A stretch of 64,000 nt of DNA, taken from NCBI GenBank assembly GCA_026692665.1, contig JAPLOF010000053.1, positions 43,217 through 107,216 of the forward strand. The letters run 5' to 3'. The notes beneath the pieces were generated by a model. It worked only from the letters and a program-made list of their open reading frames with translations. It was not told the origin of the DNA and searched no databases. Of the stretch, positions 50,678 to 60,623 are shown one piece after another. Position 1 is the first letter of the stretch; the number at the start of each line of letters is the position of its first letter. Origin of the DNA: Planctomycetota bacterium. Its GTDB lineage: Bacteria > Planctomycetota > UBA1135 > GCA-002686595. Made by a program: the position numbers and the translations under genes.

Positions 50678-51775
50678 ATGGGTGTCATGGACTGGTTCAA
50701 GGGTGGCGTCGGCGAGTTGGTCATCGCGCGCCCCGACGAGGCGAAGAGCCACGTCGTGTGGAAGCACCCGGATCCGACCGTCCCCAAGTTCGCCCAGCTG
50801 ACCGTCATGGCCGACGAGCAGGCCGTGTTCTTCCGGGATGGCCGCGTGGTCGGCACGCTCGGGCCGGGGCGCCACACGCTCGACAGCACGAACATTCCCT
50901 TCCTGGGCCAACTGCTCGACAAGCTGACCGACGGTCGCCTCTTCATCACGGAAGTCTTCTTCGTGACGATGCGCGAGATCACGGGCGTCAAGTTCGGCGG
51001 CCCGATCGGAAATGTCGAGGACCCGAAGTCGGGCGTCCCGGTGCAGACGCTCGTCCATGGCGAGTTCAGCTTCCGCGTGACGAGCCCCGAGAACCTGATC
51101 GTGAACCTGGTGGGCACCGGCAAGGCCCAAGCCTTCGAAGTGCAGCCCTGGATGCGCGAGCAGGTGCTCAAGACGATCCGCGACCGCATCGCGCAACTGC
51201 TCGTGAAGAACAAGTGGCCGCTGCTCGACGTGACGTCGGGCGCGTACACGGAGGAGGTCGAGACGGAGGTGCTCGGCGCCCTCGACACCCACGTGGCGAC
51301 GTACGGCCTTAAGATCGTGCGCCTGGGCAACTTCGTGGTGGCGATCGACGAGACCGACGCGGTCAACCTGAAGAAGCTCTACACGGACGCGGCCTACCTC
51401 CGCACCGTCGGTGGCGTGGGTGCGTTCCGCGAGTTCGCGGCCGGCAAGGCGATGCTCGGCGCGGGCGAGGGCATGGCCAAGGGCGGCGGAGGCGACGGCG
51501 GCGGGAATGCCGGCCTGCTCGGTGGCGCAGGACTGGGCGTGGGTCTCGGCCTCGCGCAGCAGATGATGAACCAGCAGAGCCAGCAGCAGAACCGCGGCCC
51601 GGACACGTTCGGAGCCGGAGTCGCGGGCGGCGGCGGCACGGGCCCCTCCGCCGGCGGCGGGGCGGGTGCCGCGAGCGGGGCGCAGGCCGCAGGCGCGAAG
51701 TTCTGCTTCAGTTGCGGCGCGGGGCTGCCCTCCGCGGCGAAGTTCTGCCCGTCCTGCGGGCAGAAGCAGAACTGA
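50678..51775 (+). CDS. SPFH-domain protein with C-terminal zinc ribbon (YdjI-like)
   Basis: A 365-aa member of the SPFH/virion-core-like family. Residues about 1-250 form the SPFH domain (AQLTVMADEQAVFFRDGRVV, LGPGRHTLDSTNIPFLG, VHGEFSFRVTSPENLIVNLV, then a helical arm). A Gly/Gln-rich linker (about 265-335) leads to a zinc ribbon CFSCGAGLPSAAKFCPSCG. Membrane association and oligomerisation are expected from the family. It pairs with the divergent zinc-ribbon membrane protein. AAAGGAATT 8 bases before ATG 50678 is the ribosome site. Confidence 0.9.
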   Translation: MGVMDWFKGGVGELVIARPDEAKSHVVWKHPDPTVPKFAQLTVMADEQAVFFRDGRVVGTLGPGRHTLDSTNIPFLGQLLDKLTDGRLFITEVFFVTMREITGVKFGGPIGNVEDPKSGVPVQTLVHGEFSFRVTSPENLIVNLVGTGKAQAFEVQPWMREQVLKTIRDRIAQLLVKNKWPLLDVTSGAYTEEVETEVLGALDTHVATYGLKIVRLGNFVVAIDETDAVNLKKLYTDAAYLRTVGGVGAFREFAAGKAMLGAGEGMAKGGGGDGGGNAGLLGGAGLGVGLGLAQQMMNQQSQQQNRGPDTFGAGVAGGGGTGPSAGGGAGAASGAQAAGAKFCFSCGAGLPSAAKFCPSCGQKQN

Positions 51776-51800
51776 TCGCGGTAGCCGCGCGGCGCAAAGG

Positions 51801-51830
51801 GCGAGGCCGGGTCCGTGGACTCGGCCTCGC
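51801..51830. terminator. bidirectional hairpin terminator between SPFH and MFS genes
   Basis: GCGAGGCCG (51801-51809) pairs with CGGCCTCGC (51822-51830), with GTCC/GGAC continuing the stem. TGCGTTCC follows on the plus strand. Confidence 0.7.
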
Positions 51831-51900
51831 TGCGTTCCGCCCTGGCGCAGTTCCGCGGGAGCACCGACGCGCAGGCCCCCGCGCCACCCGGTTCCGGCAC

Positions 51901-53292
51901 TCAGCCGAGAGCGCGAGCCGCGTCCCGTTCGGCCGCGAGTTGAACCTCGCGCGCGTCGATCTCCCGCGCGACGGCCCGGCCTCGCTCGACGTCGACGAAC
52001 AAGAGCAGCACGCCGCCCAGCAGGAAGAAGCCGTTCGTCGCCACGATCGCGAACCCGAGCGTCGGCGCCAGGCTGAAGACCAGCGGTCCCAGCACGCCCG
52101 AGAACTTCTCGAGCGTCGAGAAGAGGCCGAAGAACTCGCCGCTCTTGTGCTTCGGCACGAGGCTCGCGAAGAGCGACCGGCTCAGGGCCTGCGCTCCGCC
52201 CTGCACCATGCCGACGAGCCCCGCCATCGCGACGAATTCGGCCGCCGTCGACAACCGGTATCCGAGGGCGCACACCACGACGAAGACCACGAGCGCCGCG
52301 AGGATCGAACGCTTCGGTCCGAACCGCTGCGCCAGGCGGCCGAACAGCACCGAGAACGGGATGCCGACGAACTGGATGACGAGGATGCTCGTCAACATCG
52401 TCTCGTCCGAGATTCCGCGCTGCGTCCCGATCACGGTCGCCATGCGCATGATCGTCCCGATGCCGTCGTTGTAGGCGAGGAACGCGACCAGGAAGAGGAC
52501 GGTCTGCTTGTAGCGCCCGAGTTCCCGGAACGTCTCCGCGATGCGCACGGAGGCGGCGACGATCGGGTTCGTCCCCGCGACCTCGTCGTGCTCGAGCGGC
52601 AGGTCGGGCTCGCGCACGTGCCGGAAGAACGGGATCGAGAACAGCGCCCACCACGCCGCGACGACCAGGAAGCCCAGGCGCGCGGGCAGGCTCTTCGCGT
52701 ACGGGTCCGCGTCCGGGGCGATCACGAGGCCCAGGAGCTCGGGCTTCGCGATCAGGAGCAGGCACAGGCCGAGGCACAGCCCTCCGCCGAGATAGCCGAG
52801 CGCGTAGGCGTTCGTCGAAAGCCGGTCGAGCTCGTCCGCCCGCGCGACCGCGGACAGCAGCGCGTCGTAGAACACGAAGCTCCCGGCCGCGCCGATGTTC
52901 GCCAGGCCGAAGAGCCAGCAGGCGAGGTGCCAGTCGCCCGGACCGACGAAGAAGAGCCCCCCGGTCGACAGCACGCCGAGGGCCAGGAAACCCGCGAAGA
53001 GCTTCTTCTTGAGGCGCGCGTAGTCGGCGACGGCGCCCAGCAGCGGCGACAGGAACGCGACGACGCACAGGCTGGCCGTCGTCGCCCATCCGAACACCCC
53101 GCGCTTCTCGTCCTCGGGCAGGTCGCGCGCGGCGACGGACAGGAAGAAGATCGGGAAGACCGCCGTGATGACGACTGTAAAGAACGCGGAGTTCGCCCAG
53201 TCGTAGAGCGCCCAGGCGCGCAGCTCGGGCCGGTGGAGAGCGAGGCGCTCCAGGAGCGGCGTGCGCGGCGCGGACGATTCGGAGGCGCTCAA
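51901..53292 (-). CDS. UMF1/Atg22-like MFS transporter
   Basis: A 463-aa major facilitator with about 12 helices. RAWALYDWANSAFFTVVITAVFP near residue 28-50 (split) is the hallmark of the UMF1 (Atg22-like) subfamily. It is followed by FVFYDALLSAVA, LGYLGGGLCLGLCLLL, FLAYNDGIGTIMRMATVIGT and FFGLFSTLEKFSGVLGPLVF. Substrate is unknown; eukaryotic relatives export amino acids from vacuoles. The frame is open to 53355; TTG 53292 is preferred because CACACT ends 9 bases upstream and homology starts soon after. GTG 53337 is an alternative. It is divergent from the amidase gene. Confidence 0.87.
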   Translation of the reverse strand: MSASESSAPRTPLLERLALHRPELRAWALYDWANSAFFTVVITAVFPIFFLSVAARDLPEDEKRGVFGWATTASLCVVAFLSPLLGAVADYARLKKKLFAGFLALGVLSTGGLFFVGPGDWHLACWLFGLANIGAAGSFVFYDALLSAVARADELDRLSTNAYALGYLGGGLCLGLCLLLIAKPELLGLVIAPDADPYAKSLPARLGFLVVAAWWALFSIPFFRHVREPDLPLEHDEVAGTNPIVAASVRIAETFRELGRYKQTVLFLVAFLAYNDGIGTIMRMATVIGTQRGISDETMLTSILVIQFVGIPFSVLFGRLAQRFGPKRSILAALVVFVVVCALGYRLSTAAEFVAMAGLVGMVQGGAQALSRSLFASLVPKHKSGEFFGLFSTLEKFSGVLGPLVFSLAPTLGFAIVATNGFFLLGGVLLLFVDVERGRAVAREIDAREVQLAAERDAARALG

Positions 53293-53373
53293 CGTGGGCG
53301 GAGTGTGGCAGGAGCGAACGCCCGGCGACAGGGGCACGAGAGCCGCGTGCTCCAAGATCGCGCCGAGCTCGGT

Positions 53374-53379
53374 TACCCT
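53374..53379 (+). promoter_or_regulatory. -10 hexamer TACCCT before the amidase gene
   Basis: TACCCT ends 6 bases before ATG 53386 with no Shine-Dalgarno, so transcription would begin at or next to the start codon. Confidence 0.5.
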
Positions 53380-53385
53380 CCCGCG

Positions 53386-55077
53386 ATGCTCCGGAACCTA
53401 GCCCCCCTCCTCGCGATCTCCTTCGCCGCGACGCACAACCCGGTCCATGCACGACAGGCGCCGGCCACGGCGCAGCCGGACCCGGACCTGCGCGCAGCCG
53501 GTCGTTACGCCGGGCTGCCTTTCAGCGACGCCGAGGTCGCGCAGCTGCACAGCGTGGTCGTGGAGAACCTGCTGACGTTCGCGCGCCTGCGCACCGAGGT
53601 CCTTCCGAACGACCTCGAGCCCGCGTTCGCCTTCTCGCCCCTGCTCGCGGGGATCGCCGTCCGACCGCCGCGCCTCGACCTCGAGGCTCCGTCCGTGCCC
53701 GAGTTTCGACGCCCGCGCGATCTCGAGGACCTGGCCTATGCATCGATCCCGGAGCTCGCGGCGCTGCTGCGCGGGCGATCCGTGACCTCGCTGGAGCTCG
53801 TCGAGATGTTCCTCGCCCGCCTGGCGCGGTTCGATCCCGTCCTGCACTGCGTGGTGAACCTGACGCCGGAGCGCGCGCGCGAGGCGGCGCGCCGCGCCGA
53901 CCGGGAGATCGCCGCGGGTCAGTGGCGCGGCCTCCTGCACGGGATCCCGTTCGGCGCAAAGGACCTCTTCGCCGCGCGCGGCGCGCCGACCACCTGGGGC
54001 TCGTCGATCTGGCGCGAGCAGGCTCTCGACCGCGACGCGGCCGCGATCCGGCGCCTGGAGGATGCCGGCGCCGTCCTCGTCGCGAAGCTCGCGCTGGGCG
54101 AGCTCGCCTACGGCGACGAGTGGTTCGGCGGACGCACCCGGAATCCCTGGGATCCGTCGCAAGGGTCGAGCGGATCCTCGGCGGGCTCCGCTAGCGCGGT
54201 CGTGGCCGGGTGCGTGCCCTTCGCCCTCGGCACCGAGACCCTGGGCTCGATCGTCTCGCCCGCCCGCGTGTGCGGCGCCACGGGGCTGCGGCCGACGTTC
54301 GGGCGCGTCAGCCGGGAGGGCGCGATGGCGCTGTCGTGGACCATGGACAAGGTCGGAACCCTGGCGCGCTCCGCGGTCGATGCCGCCATCGTGTTCGCGG
54401 CGATCGAGGGTCCATCCGCTGGCATCCTCGACGCACGCGACGCGGCCTTCGCGCCCGGTCGCGCGCGCTACCTGCAGGGCCTGCGCATCGGCGTGCCGAA
54501 GGGCGCGTTCGACGGGGCCAAGGAACAGAAGTCCATCCTCGACGCGTTGAAGTCGATGGGGTGCGCGATCGTGGAGGTGGATCTGCCCGCCACGCGGGCC
54601 GGCGACCTGCTGACGATCCTGACGTGCGAGGCCGCCACCGCGTTCGACGCGATCACGCGCAGCGGCGACGACGACAAGCTCGTGTGGCAGGAGGATGCCG
54701 CCTGGCCCAACACGTTCCGCGCGGCGCAGCTGGTGCCGGCGGTCGAGTACCTGCGCGCGTCCCGGCTGCGCTCCCGGCTCCAGCGCGAGATGGCCTCCGT
54801 CATGGAACAGGTCGACCTGCTCGTGCACCCCACCTGGGGCTCCGACGCGCTCGTCGTCGCGAACCTGACCGGACATCCGGCGCTGGCGATGCCCGACGGG
54901 TTCGACGCGCGGGGACTGCCGACGGGCATCACGTTCACGGGCCAGCTCGACGGCGAGCAGGACCTGTGCGCCGTGGGGGCCGCGTGGCAGGAATCGACGG
55001 GCTTCCATCGCCGCCATCCCACCGTGGACCTGACGCCGCCTCCTCCCGTCCCGTCCGTGCCTTCGGAGCCCAAGTGA
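53386..55077 (+). CDS. exported amidase-signature enzyme
   Basis: A 563-aa protein with a signal peptide (LRNLAPLLAISFAATHNPVHA, about 2-22) and an amidase-signature domain. The Ser-cisSer-Lys triad is visible: Lys in LLHGIPFGAKDLF, the Gly/Ser-rich GSSGSSAGSASAVVAG, and the nucleophile in GTETLGSIVSPA. About 100 residues precede the usual domain start. Export suggests hydrolysis of an external amide rather than tRNA-dependent amidation by GatA. Its stop overlaps the GTG of the prolyl oligopeptidase gene (GTGA), so the two are probably one peptide/amide-scavenging operon. Confidence 0.92.
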   Translation: MLRNLAPLLAISFAATHNPVHARQAPATAQPDPDLRAAGRYAGLPFSDAEVAQLHSVVVENLLTFARLRTEVLPNDLEPAFAFSPLLAGIAVRPPRLDLEAPSVPEFRRPRDLEDLAYASIPELAALLRGRSVTSLELVEMFLARLARFDPVLHCVVNLTPERAREAARRADREIAAGQWRGLLHGIPFGAKDLFAARGAPTTWGSSIWREQALDRDAAAIRRLEDAGAVLVAKLALGELAYGDEWFGGRTRNPWDPSQGSSGSSAGSASAVVAGCVPFALGTETLGSIVSPARVCGATGLRPTFGRVSREGAMALSWTMDKVGTLARSAVDAAIVFAAIEGPSAGILDARDAAFAPGRARYLQGLRIGVPKGAFDGAKEQKSILDALKSMGCAIVEVDLPATRAGDLLTILTCEAATAFDAITRSGDDDKLVWQEDAAWPNTFRAAQLVPAVEYLRASRLRSRLQREMASVMEQVDLLVHPTWGSDALVVANLTGHPALAMPDGFDARGLPTGITFTGQLDGEQDLCAVGAAWQESTGFHRRHPTVDLTPPPPVPSVPSEPK

Positions 55078-57266
55078 CCCAGCGATCGATGTCGCTCCCG
55101 ATCTCCGGCTCCTGCGCGGTTGCGCTGCTCTTCGCCGCTTGCCATACGGGGACGACGATGCGAACCACCGAGGCCGAACCTCTACGCCCCGTCCGACCCG
55201 CCTACCCGCAGCCGGAACGCGCCGAAGTCGTCGACGACTACCACGGTACGCGCGTCGCCGACCCCTACCGCGGCCTCGAGGATCCCGACTCCGCGCCGAC
55301 CGTGCGCTGGATCGAGGCGCAGAACGCCCTGACGCGCGAATACGTCGACGCCGTGCCTCAGCGCGCCGCGATCGAGGCGCGTCTCTCGGCGCTGTGGAAC
55401 TACGAGCGCCTCTCGCCCCCCAGCCACGAGGGCGGCCTGTGGTTCTGGTCGCGCAACGACGGACTGCAGAACCAGAGCGTGATCCTCGTAAGCCCCCGTC
55501 CGGGTGTCGACGGGCGCGTGCTCCTCGATCCGAACACCCTGAGGGCCGACGGCACGATCTCCGTGACGAGCACGAGCGCGTCGAAGGACGGGCGCTACTT
55601 CGCCTACCTGCTCAGCGAGGCGGGCAGCGACTGGAACTCCGTGCGGGTCAAGGAGACCGCCACGGGCCGCAATCTCCCCGACAAGCTCCAGTGGATCAAG
55701 TTCTCGGGGGTTTCGTGGGCGCCGGACGCTTCCGGCTTCTACTACTCCACGTACCCCGAGCACGACACGAGCGGCACGAAGGCGCTCGCGAACCATACGC
55801 TCTACTTCCACCGGCTCGGGACGGCGCAGGAGGACGACGTGATCGTCCACGCGCGTCCCGACGAGCCCGAGTGGGGCTTCGGCGCGCAGGTCACCGACGA
55901 CGGCGAGCTGCTCGTCATCACGCAGACGCAGGGGACCGAGCAGAAGAACCGCGTCCACCTGAAGTCGCTGAAGGACCCCGCCGCGCCGGTGGTGAAGCTC
56001 TTCGACGCCTTCGATGCGGAGTACAACTTCCTCGCCAAGCGCGGGCCGCGGCTGTGGTTCCAGACCGACAAGGGCGCGGCTCGCGGGCGGATCGTCGCGG
56101 TGGACGTCACGGCCCCCGATCAGCTGATCGAGGTCGTGCCCGAGGGACGCGATGCGATCGAGGGCTCGGTCGCCGCGGGCGGCAAGCTCGTCGTCACGTA
56201 CCTCGTCGACGCCGCGAACGAGTTGCGCGTCTACGCGCTCGACGGACGGGACCTCGGCCGGATCGAGACTCCGCCGCTGGGCTCGGTGGGCGTGTTCGCC
56301 GGCGATTTCGACGTACCCGAGGCTTTCTTCTCCTACACAAGCACCACGGCGCCGTCCGAGATCTGGCGCTGGGATGCGCGCACCGGCAAGGCCGAGCGTT
56401 TCTGGTCCCCCAAGGTCCCGTTCGCGACGGACGAATACGTCACCGAGAGGTCCTTCTACGCGAGTCGCGACGGAACGCGGATCCCGCTCTACGTGTCGCG
56501 GCGGAGGGACGTGCCCCTGACGAAGGACACCCCCTGCATCCTCTATGGCTACGGCGGATTCAACGTCGCGATCAAGCCGGCGTTCTCGCCCGGCGTGCTG
56601 GCGTGGCTCGAGATGGGCGGCAGCTACGCCGTCGCCAACATCCGCGGTGGATCGGAGTACGGGCGCGAATGGCACGAGGCCGGGACCAAGGAACGCAAGC
56701 AGAACGTCTTCGACGACTTCATCGCCGCGGCCGAGCACCTGATCTCCGTGGGCTGGACGTCCAGCCCGAAGCTCGCGATCCGCGGCGGCAGCAACGGCGG
56801 GCTGCTCGTCGGAGCGTGCATGACGCAGCGTCCGGAACTCTACGGCGCGGCGCTGCCGGCGGTGGGCGTGCTCGACATGCTGCGCTACCACCGCTTCACG
56901 ATCGGCTGGGCGTGGGCCAGCGACTACGGCCGCGCGGATGATCCGCGCGCGTTCCCGTACCTCGCGGGGTACTCGCCCCTGCACAACCTGAAGCCCGGCA
57001 CGTGCTATCCGCCCACGCTCGTCACGACCGGCCAGCACGACGATCGCGTCGTCCCCGCGCACAGCTTCAAGTTCGCGGCGGCTCTGCAGGCCGCGCAGGG
57101 CTGCGACAACCCCTGCCTCATCCGCGTCGAAACGCGCGGCGGGCACGGCGCCGGCAAGCCCACGGCGCTGCAGATCGAGGAGCTGGCCGACCAGTGGGCC
57201 TTCCTCGTGCGGGCGTTGCGGTTCACGCCGCGCGCGAGCGGCCCGCGCGTCGCGAACCACGAATGA
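55074..57266 (+). CDS. prolyl oligopeptidase (S9A) lipoprotein
   Basis: A 730-aa peptidase that cuts short peptides after proline. A lipobox-like ALLFAAC near residue 23 suggests membrane anchoring. The N-terminal propeller (about 90-430) is followed by the alpha/beta hydrolase domain with the catalytic Ser in RGGSNGGLLVGAC, Asp in GQHDDRVVPAHSF and His in RGGHGAGKP. VADPYRGLED and ILYGYGGFNVAIKP are family landmarks. The GTG at 55074 overlaps the amidase stop; ATG 55089 is an alternative. The pair would degrade peptides outside the cytoplasm. Confidence 0.95.
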   Translation: MTQRSMSLPISGSCAVALLFAACHTGTTMRTTEAEPLRPVRPAYPQPERAEVVDDYHGTRVADPYRGLEDPDSAPTVRWIEAQNALTREYVDAVPQRAAIEARLSALWNYERLSPPSHEGGLWFWSRNDGLQNQSVILVSPRPGVDGRVLLDPNTLRADGTISVTSTSASKDGRYFAYLLSEAGSDWNSVRVKETATGRNLPDKLQWIKFSGVSWAPDASGFYYSTYPEHDTSGTKALANHTLYFHRLGTAQEDDVIVHARPDEPEWGFGAQVTDDGELLVITQTQGTEQKNRVHLKSLKDPAAPVVKLFDAFDAEYNFLAKRGPRLWFQTDKGAARGRIVAVDVTAPDQLIEVVPEGRDAIEGSVAAGGKLVVTYLVDAANELRVYALDGRDLGRIETPPLGSVGVFAGDFDVPEAFFSYTSTTAPSEIWRWDARTGKAERFWSPKVPFATDEYVTERSFYASRDGTRIPLYVSRRRDVPLTKDTPCILYGYGGFNVAIKPAFSPGVLAWLEMGGSYAVANIRGGSEYGREWHEAGTKERKQNVFDDFIAAAEHLISVGWTSSPKLAIRGGSNGGLLVGACMTQRPELYGAALPAVGVLDMLRYHRFTIGWAWASDYGRADDPRAFPYLAGYSPLHNLKPGTCYPPTLVTTGQHDDRVVPAHSFKFAAALQAAQGCDNPCLIRVETRGGHGAGKPTALQIEELADQWAFLVRALRFTPRASGPRVANHE

Positions 57267-57345
57267 CGGGTCGACCCGCCGTGGTCGAAAAGGCGCGCGC
57301 GGTGCCGGACTTCCCGGCCGCGACGCGTCGTCGGAGGTCCGCGCC

Positions 57346-59022
57346 TCAGCGCCAACGCACGATGTCCAGCACGGTGCGCGCGCCGTCCAGCGCGTCGTAG
57401 CGCAAGACGATCTCCGCGCGTGCGTCGCCGTCCAGGTCGACCGCCTCGACGTGCGTGAGGCGCCATTCCGCCGCGGGCCGCAGCGCGAGGCCGCCGCTCG
57501 CCGCCCGGCCGCCGGTCAGTGCCTGGATGCGTTGCTCCGCGACGCCCGAGAACCAGCTGACGAGGCGGTCGAGATCCCACGTCGACTTCTCCTCGCCGAA
57601 GAGCGCGCGTCGCACGATCTCGGTCGGCGTCTCCTTCGCCCGGCCCGCCGCCGCCGCGTCACCCAGCCAGGCTTCGACGCGCGTGCCGTCCTCCGAGACG
57701 ACCACGGCGTCGGGGACGCCGTCCCCGTCGACGTCCCCTTCGGCGGACGCGCGCAGCTTGTTCCCGACGTCCTCGAAACGCCGCACGATGGCCTCCGGGT
57801 CCTTCAGGATCGAGAGGATCGCGGGAACGCGGAACGCGAGTTCGCTCCGCCACGCGGGCGTCGGCTCGAAATCGCGCTCGCCGCCGGCGCGGTAGCCGAT
57901 CGCCGCGACCTCGATCTCCCACTCGCTGACGAGGCCGCGCAGGATCGCCGCGATCGTCGGGACCTGCACGCGCAGCAGCACGAGGTCCGGACGTTCGTTC
58001 GCGTCGAGGTCGAGCAGGAGGAGCGCCGTCACGTCGTCGGCCGTCTTCAGCACGCTCGTCGGAGTCTGGAACCGCGGCGCTTCGTGGTCCCCGTGGAAGA
58101 CCCACACCTTCCGCCGGTGCGCGATCACGTGGTCCGGGATCCCGTCGCGATCGAGGTCGCGCATCTCGTGCAGCGCGCGGTCCAGGCCGGCCAGCGTCCG
58201 CCCGGGCGCCACCTGCGCTTCCGCCGTCGTGTCGCGGAAGATCGAGAGATCGAGCACGGAATCGGGCTCGGTGGGGATCGAACCGTCGGCGCGCACCAGG
58301 TGGAAGGCGCGCAGCTCGCCTTCCTCGACCACGATGTCCAGGCGCCCGTCCCCGTTCACGTCCAGGCGACGCAGGTTCGGGATCGTGATCGCCGATCCGA
58401 GGCGGTCGGAGAGCGCCGCCCCGCCGGTCGCGCGCGTGGTCGACACCGGAATGCGCACGGTCGCGCCCCGCGTGAACGAGATGTTCGCGCCCTCGCCGGT
58501 CGCGGAGCGCTGCAGCCAGACGTCGAGCGTCTCGCCGTCGGGCACGACCGCGTCCATGCGCCCGTCCCCGTCGATGTCGACCGCCAGGGGCGCGGCCACG
58601 GGTTGTCCCGTGCGCAGCCGCTGGCGAGCGCGGGGCGCCGTCACGACGGGTTCCGCCGCGAACGCGCCGTCGCTCCCCGCGCGGAACACCTCGAGCCCGC
58701 GCGGCGAGACCACGAACAGGTCCGGGCGTCCGGAACCGGACAGCGACTCGAAGGCGAACACGGCGCGGCGCGGCTCCGCGAGTGTCAGGGTCCCGAGCGG
58801 CGGTCCCACGGCGTCCGCCGTGACGCGGAACGTGCGCACCTCGCCCGCGATCCCGATCGCGATGATCTCCGCGCCGGCACGCCCGTCGAGATCGAGCGCC
58901 CGGTGCTCGGCCACCGCGAAGGCCGGCTCGATCGAGGCCGAGACACGCAGGGTCGCGGGCTCGCCCGTCGGCTGCTGCACGTGCGGCGCGAACGCCGCGA
59001 GGATCAACGGAAGCTCGCGCAC
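57346..59022 (-). CDS. exported FG-GAP/VCBS-repeat protein A
   Basis: A 558-aa protein with a short signal peptide (RELPLILAAFAPHV) and a repeat-built beta-propeller. Calcium-binding DxDxDG-type loops recur: DIDGDGRMD, DVNGDGRLD, DLDRDGIPD, DVDGDGVPD and DLDGDARAE, each followed by a strand such as DAVVP or DIVVE. It is the last gene of a five-part overlapping operon behind another FG-GAP gene, overlapping it by 19 bases. TTG 59007 (TTGA overlap) is an alternative start that shortens the signal peptide. A cell-surface binding role is inferred. Confidence 0.83.
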   Translation of the reverse strand: MRELPLILAAFAPHVQQPTGEPATLRVSASIEPAFAVAEHRALDLDGRAGAEIIAIGIAGEVRTFRVTADAVGPPLGTLTLAEPRRAVFAFESLSGSGRPDLFVVSPRGLEVFRAGSDGAFAAEPVVTAPRARQRLRTGQPVAAPLAVDIDGDGRMDAVVPDGETLDVWLQRSATGEGANISFTRGATVRIPVSTTRATGGAALSDRLGSAITIPNLRRLDVNGDGRLDIVVEEGELRAFHLVRADGSIPTEPDSVLDLSIFRDTTAEAQVAPGRTLAGLDRALHEMRDLDRDGIPDHVIAHRRKVWVFHGDHEAPRFQTPTSVLKTADDVTALLLLDLDANERPDLVLLRVQVPTIAAILRGLVSEWEIEVAAIGYRAGGERDFEPTPAWRSELAFRVPAILSILKDPEAIVRRFEDVGNKLRASAEGDVDGDGVPDAVVVSEDGTRVEAWLGDAAAAGRAKETPTEIVRRALFGEEKSTWDLDRLVSWFSGVAEQRIQALTGGRAASGGLALRPAAEWRLTHVEAVDLDGDARAEIVLRYDALDGARTVLDIVRWR

Positions 59023-60623
59023 AGCAGGCCTCCCGGTTCGAGGACGAAGACGTCGGGCGTGCGCTCTCGGACGATGCCGGGCATGAGCACGCGAGATTTC
59101 GGATCGATCGCGAGCTCCCACAGCGGAGGATCCACGACGTTCAGGGATCCGTCCTTGCCGCGGCGCACCATGTGGACGCGCAGTCGATCTCGGTCCGTCC
59201 GCACGAAGAAGTCACGGACGCCGTCTCCGGTCACGTCGCCGGCGAAGTCGGCCAGGAACGGGCTCGATGTCCCGCTGCCATCGCCGCCCGAAGCCTGGAG
59301 GGACAGGACGCGCGTGAGGTCCGGACGCTTGGAGAAGCCCTGGGCGCCGCGGTTCCTGAACACGTAGAGCTCCGTGTCGATGCGCTCGCTGGCCGCTGCA
59401 CGCAGCGCGTCGATCAGGTTGGGCCGCAGCGCGGCAGCGACCAGGTCCGGGAGGCCGTCGCCGTCGACGTCCTCGATCGTGAGCGGTCGCGCGAACCCGT
59501 CGAGCACGAGGAGCTCGGAGGGTTTCCCCTCCTTGCCGAAGAGAGGCACCTCGCCAGCCGGAGCGCGCGCCTGACGGAAGACGAGGGCCTGAGTGCGAGC
59601 GGAGTCCGCGCGCTGGTCCTGCGCGAAGTAGATGACGTCCGCGCGCGCATCCAGGTCGAGATCCAGCGCGCGAACCTGGAACGAGACGTCCAACTCGCGC
59701 TTGCGATCGCGCGGCACCGGCGAAGGCAGGTGCAGAGCACGCGCCGCATCGAAGGTCCCGCGCGGCTCCTGGATCTCGACGTGCATCGTCGCGTCCGAGA
59801 GCGTGAGCAGGTCGAGATCCCCATCTCCGTCCCAATCCAGGGGCGCGACCGGGGGCGCGTCGTCGTCGATCGAGAGGTACGGACCGCTGGGCGCATCCTC
59901 GCCGCGCAGGTCGAAGTCCTCGCCCATGTCGATCGAGAGGCGCCGGCGGCCGTTCGGCGAGCGCAGCGTGACCTTGCGACTCTCCGCGCCGCGACCTTCG
60001 AACGACTCCTCCGGGATCACGATGCGGGTCGGCGGACCGAAGCGCGGCGTCCGTCCGACGGCCTGCTGAAAGAGGACGCGTGCTCCGTTCGGTTCGGGAA
60101 CCACGAGGTCCTCGCGGCCGTCGCCGTCGAGGTCGACGACGCCGTCCTGGAGGTGGAACAGCGTCCCGCCGGCCGGCAACTGCCACAGGAGGTCGGTGTC
60201 GAACAGGCGCGCCACGCGCTTGGACTCTTCCGTCTCGCGCCAACGCCAGACGAAGACGCCGCTGGCGTTGAAGAGCAGGACTTCGCGCCCCTCGTCGGGG
60301 AGGAGGTCGCAGGCCGCGAACGCGATCACGTCGGACGGCAGTTCGAGCGTCGCATCGGGCGAGGACGAGAAGGCCGGCCCCGAGGACTGCCCGGCCGGAC
60401 CTCGTCGCACGTGGATCGCGAGGCGCGCGCGCGGAGAGGACTTGGCGCCGGGCACCTTCGCTGCCCGCGTCGCGATGCACACGTCCGCGATGTCGTCTCC
60501 GGAGAAGTCACACGACAGGACTTCCTCGATCCGCGCGCCGTCGGCGATCGGGATCGAACACGTGCGCGCGAGCGGCGGCGGACTGGCTTGCGCGGCTGCG
60601 GCCGCGAGGAACGCGAGGATCAT
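59004..60623 (-). CDS. exported FG-GAP/VCBS-repeat protein B
   Basis: A 539-aa protein with a minimal signal peptide (ILAFLAAAAAQA, about 2-13). Repeats with calcium loops include DLDGDGRED, DWDGDGDLD, DLDARAD, DVDGDGLPD and DVTGDGVRD, giving a likely seven-bladed propeller. Its ATG overlaps the stop of the PDZ lipoprotein gene (ATGA), and its own end overlaps the next FG-GAP gene. The two propeller proteins share architecture but little sequence, so an old duplication is possible. They may be the periplasmic or surface partners of the ABC transporter at the head of the operon. Confidence 0.85.
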   Translation of the reverse strand: MILAFLAAAAAQASPPPLARTCSIPIADGARIEEVLSCDFSGDDIADVCIATRAAKVPGAKSSPRARLAIHVRRGPAGQSSGPAFSSSPDATLELPSDVIAFAACDLLPDEGREVLLFNASGVFVWRWRETEESKRVARLFDTDLLWQLPAGGTLFHLQDGVVDLDGDGREDLVVPEPNGARVLFQQAVGRTPRFGPPTRIVIPEESFEGRGAESRKVTLRSPNGRRRLSIDMGEDFDLRGEDAPSGPYLSIDDDAPPVAPLDWDGDGDLDLLTLSDATMHVEIQEPRGTFDAARALHLPSPVPRDRKRELDVSFQVRALDLDLDARADVIYFAQDQRADSARTQALVFRQARAPAGEVPLFGKEGKPSELLVLDGFARPLTIEDVDGDGLPDLVAAALRPNLIDALRAAASERIDTELYVFRNRGAQGFSKRPDLTRVLSLQASGGDGSGTSSPFLADFAGDVTGDGVRDFFVRTDRDRLRVHMVRRGKDGSLNVVDPPLWELAIDPKSRVLMPGIVRERTPDVFVLEPGGLLCASFR

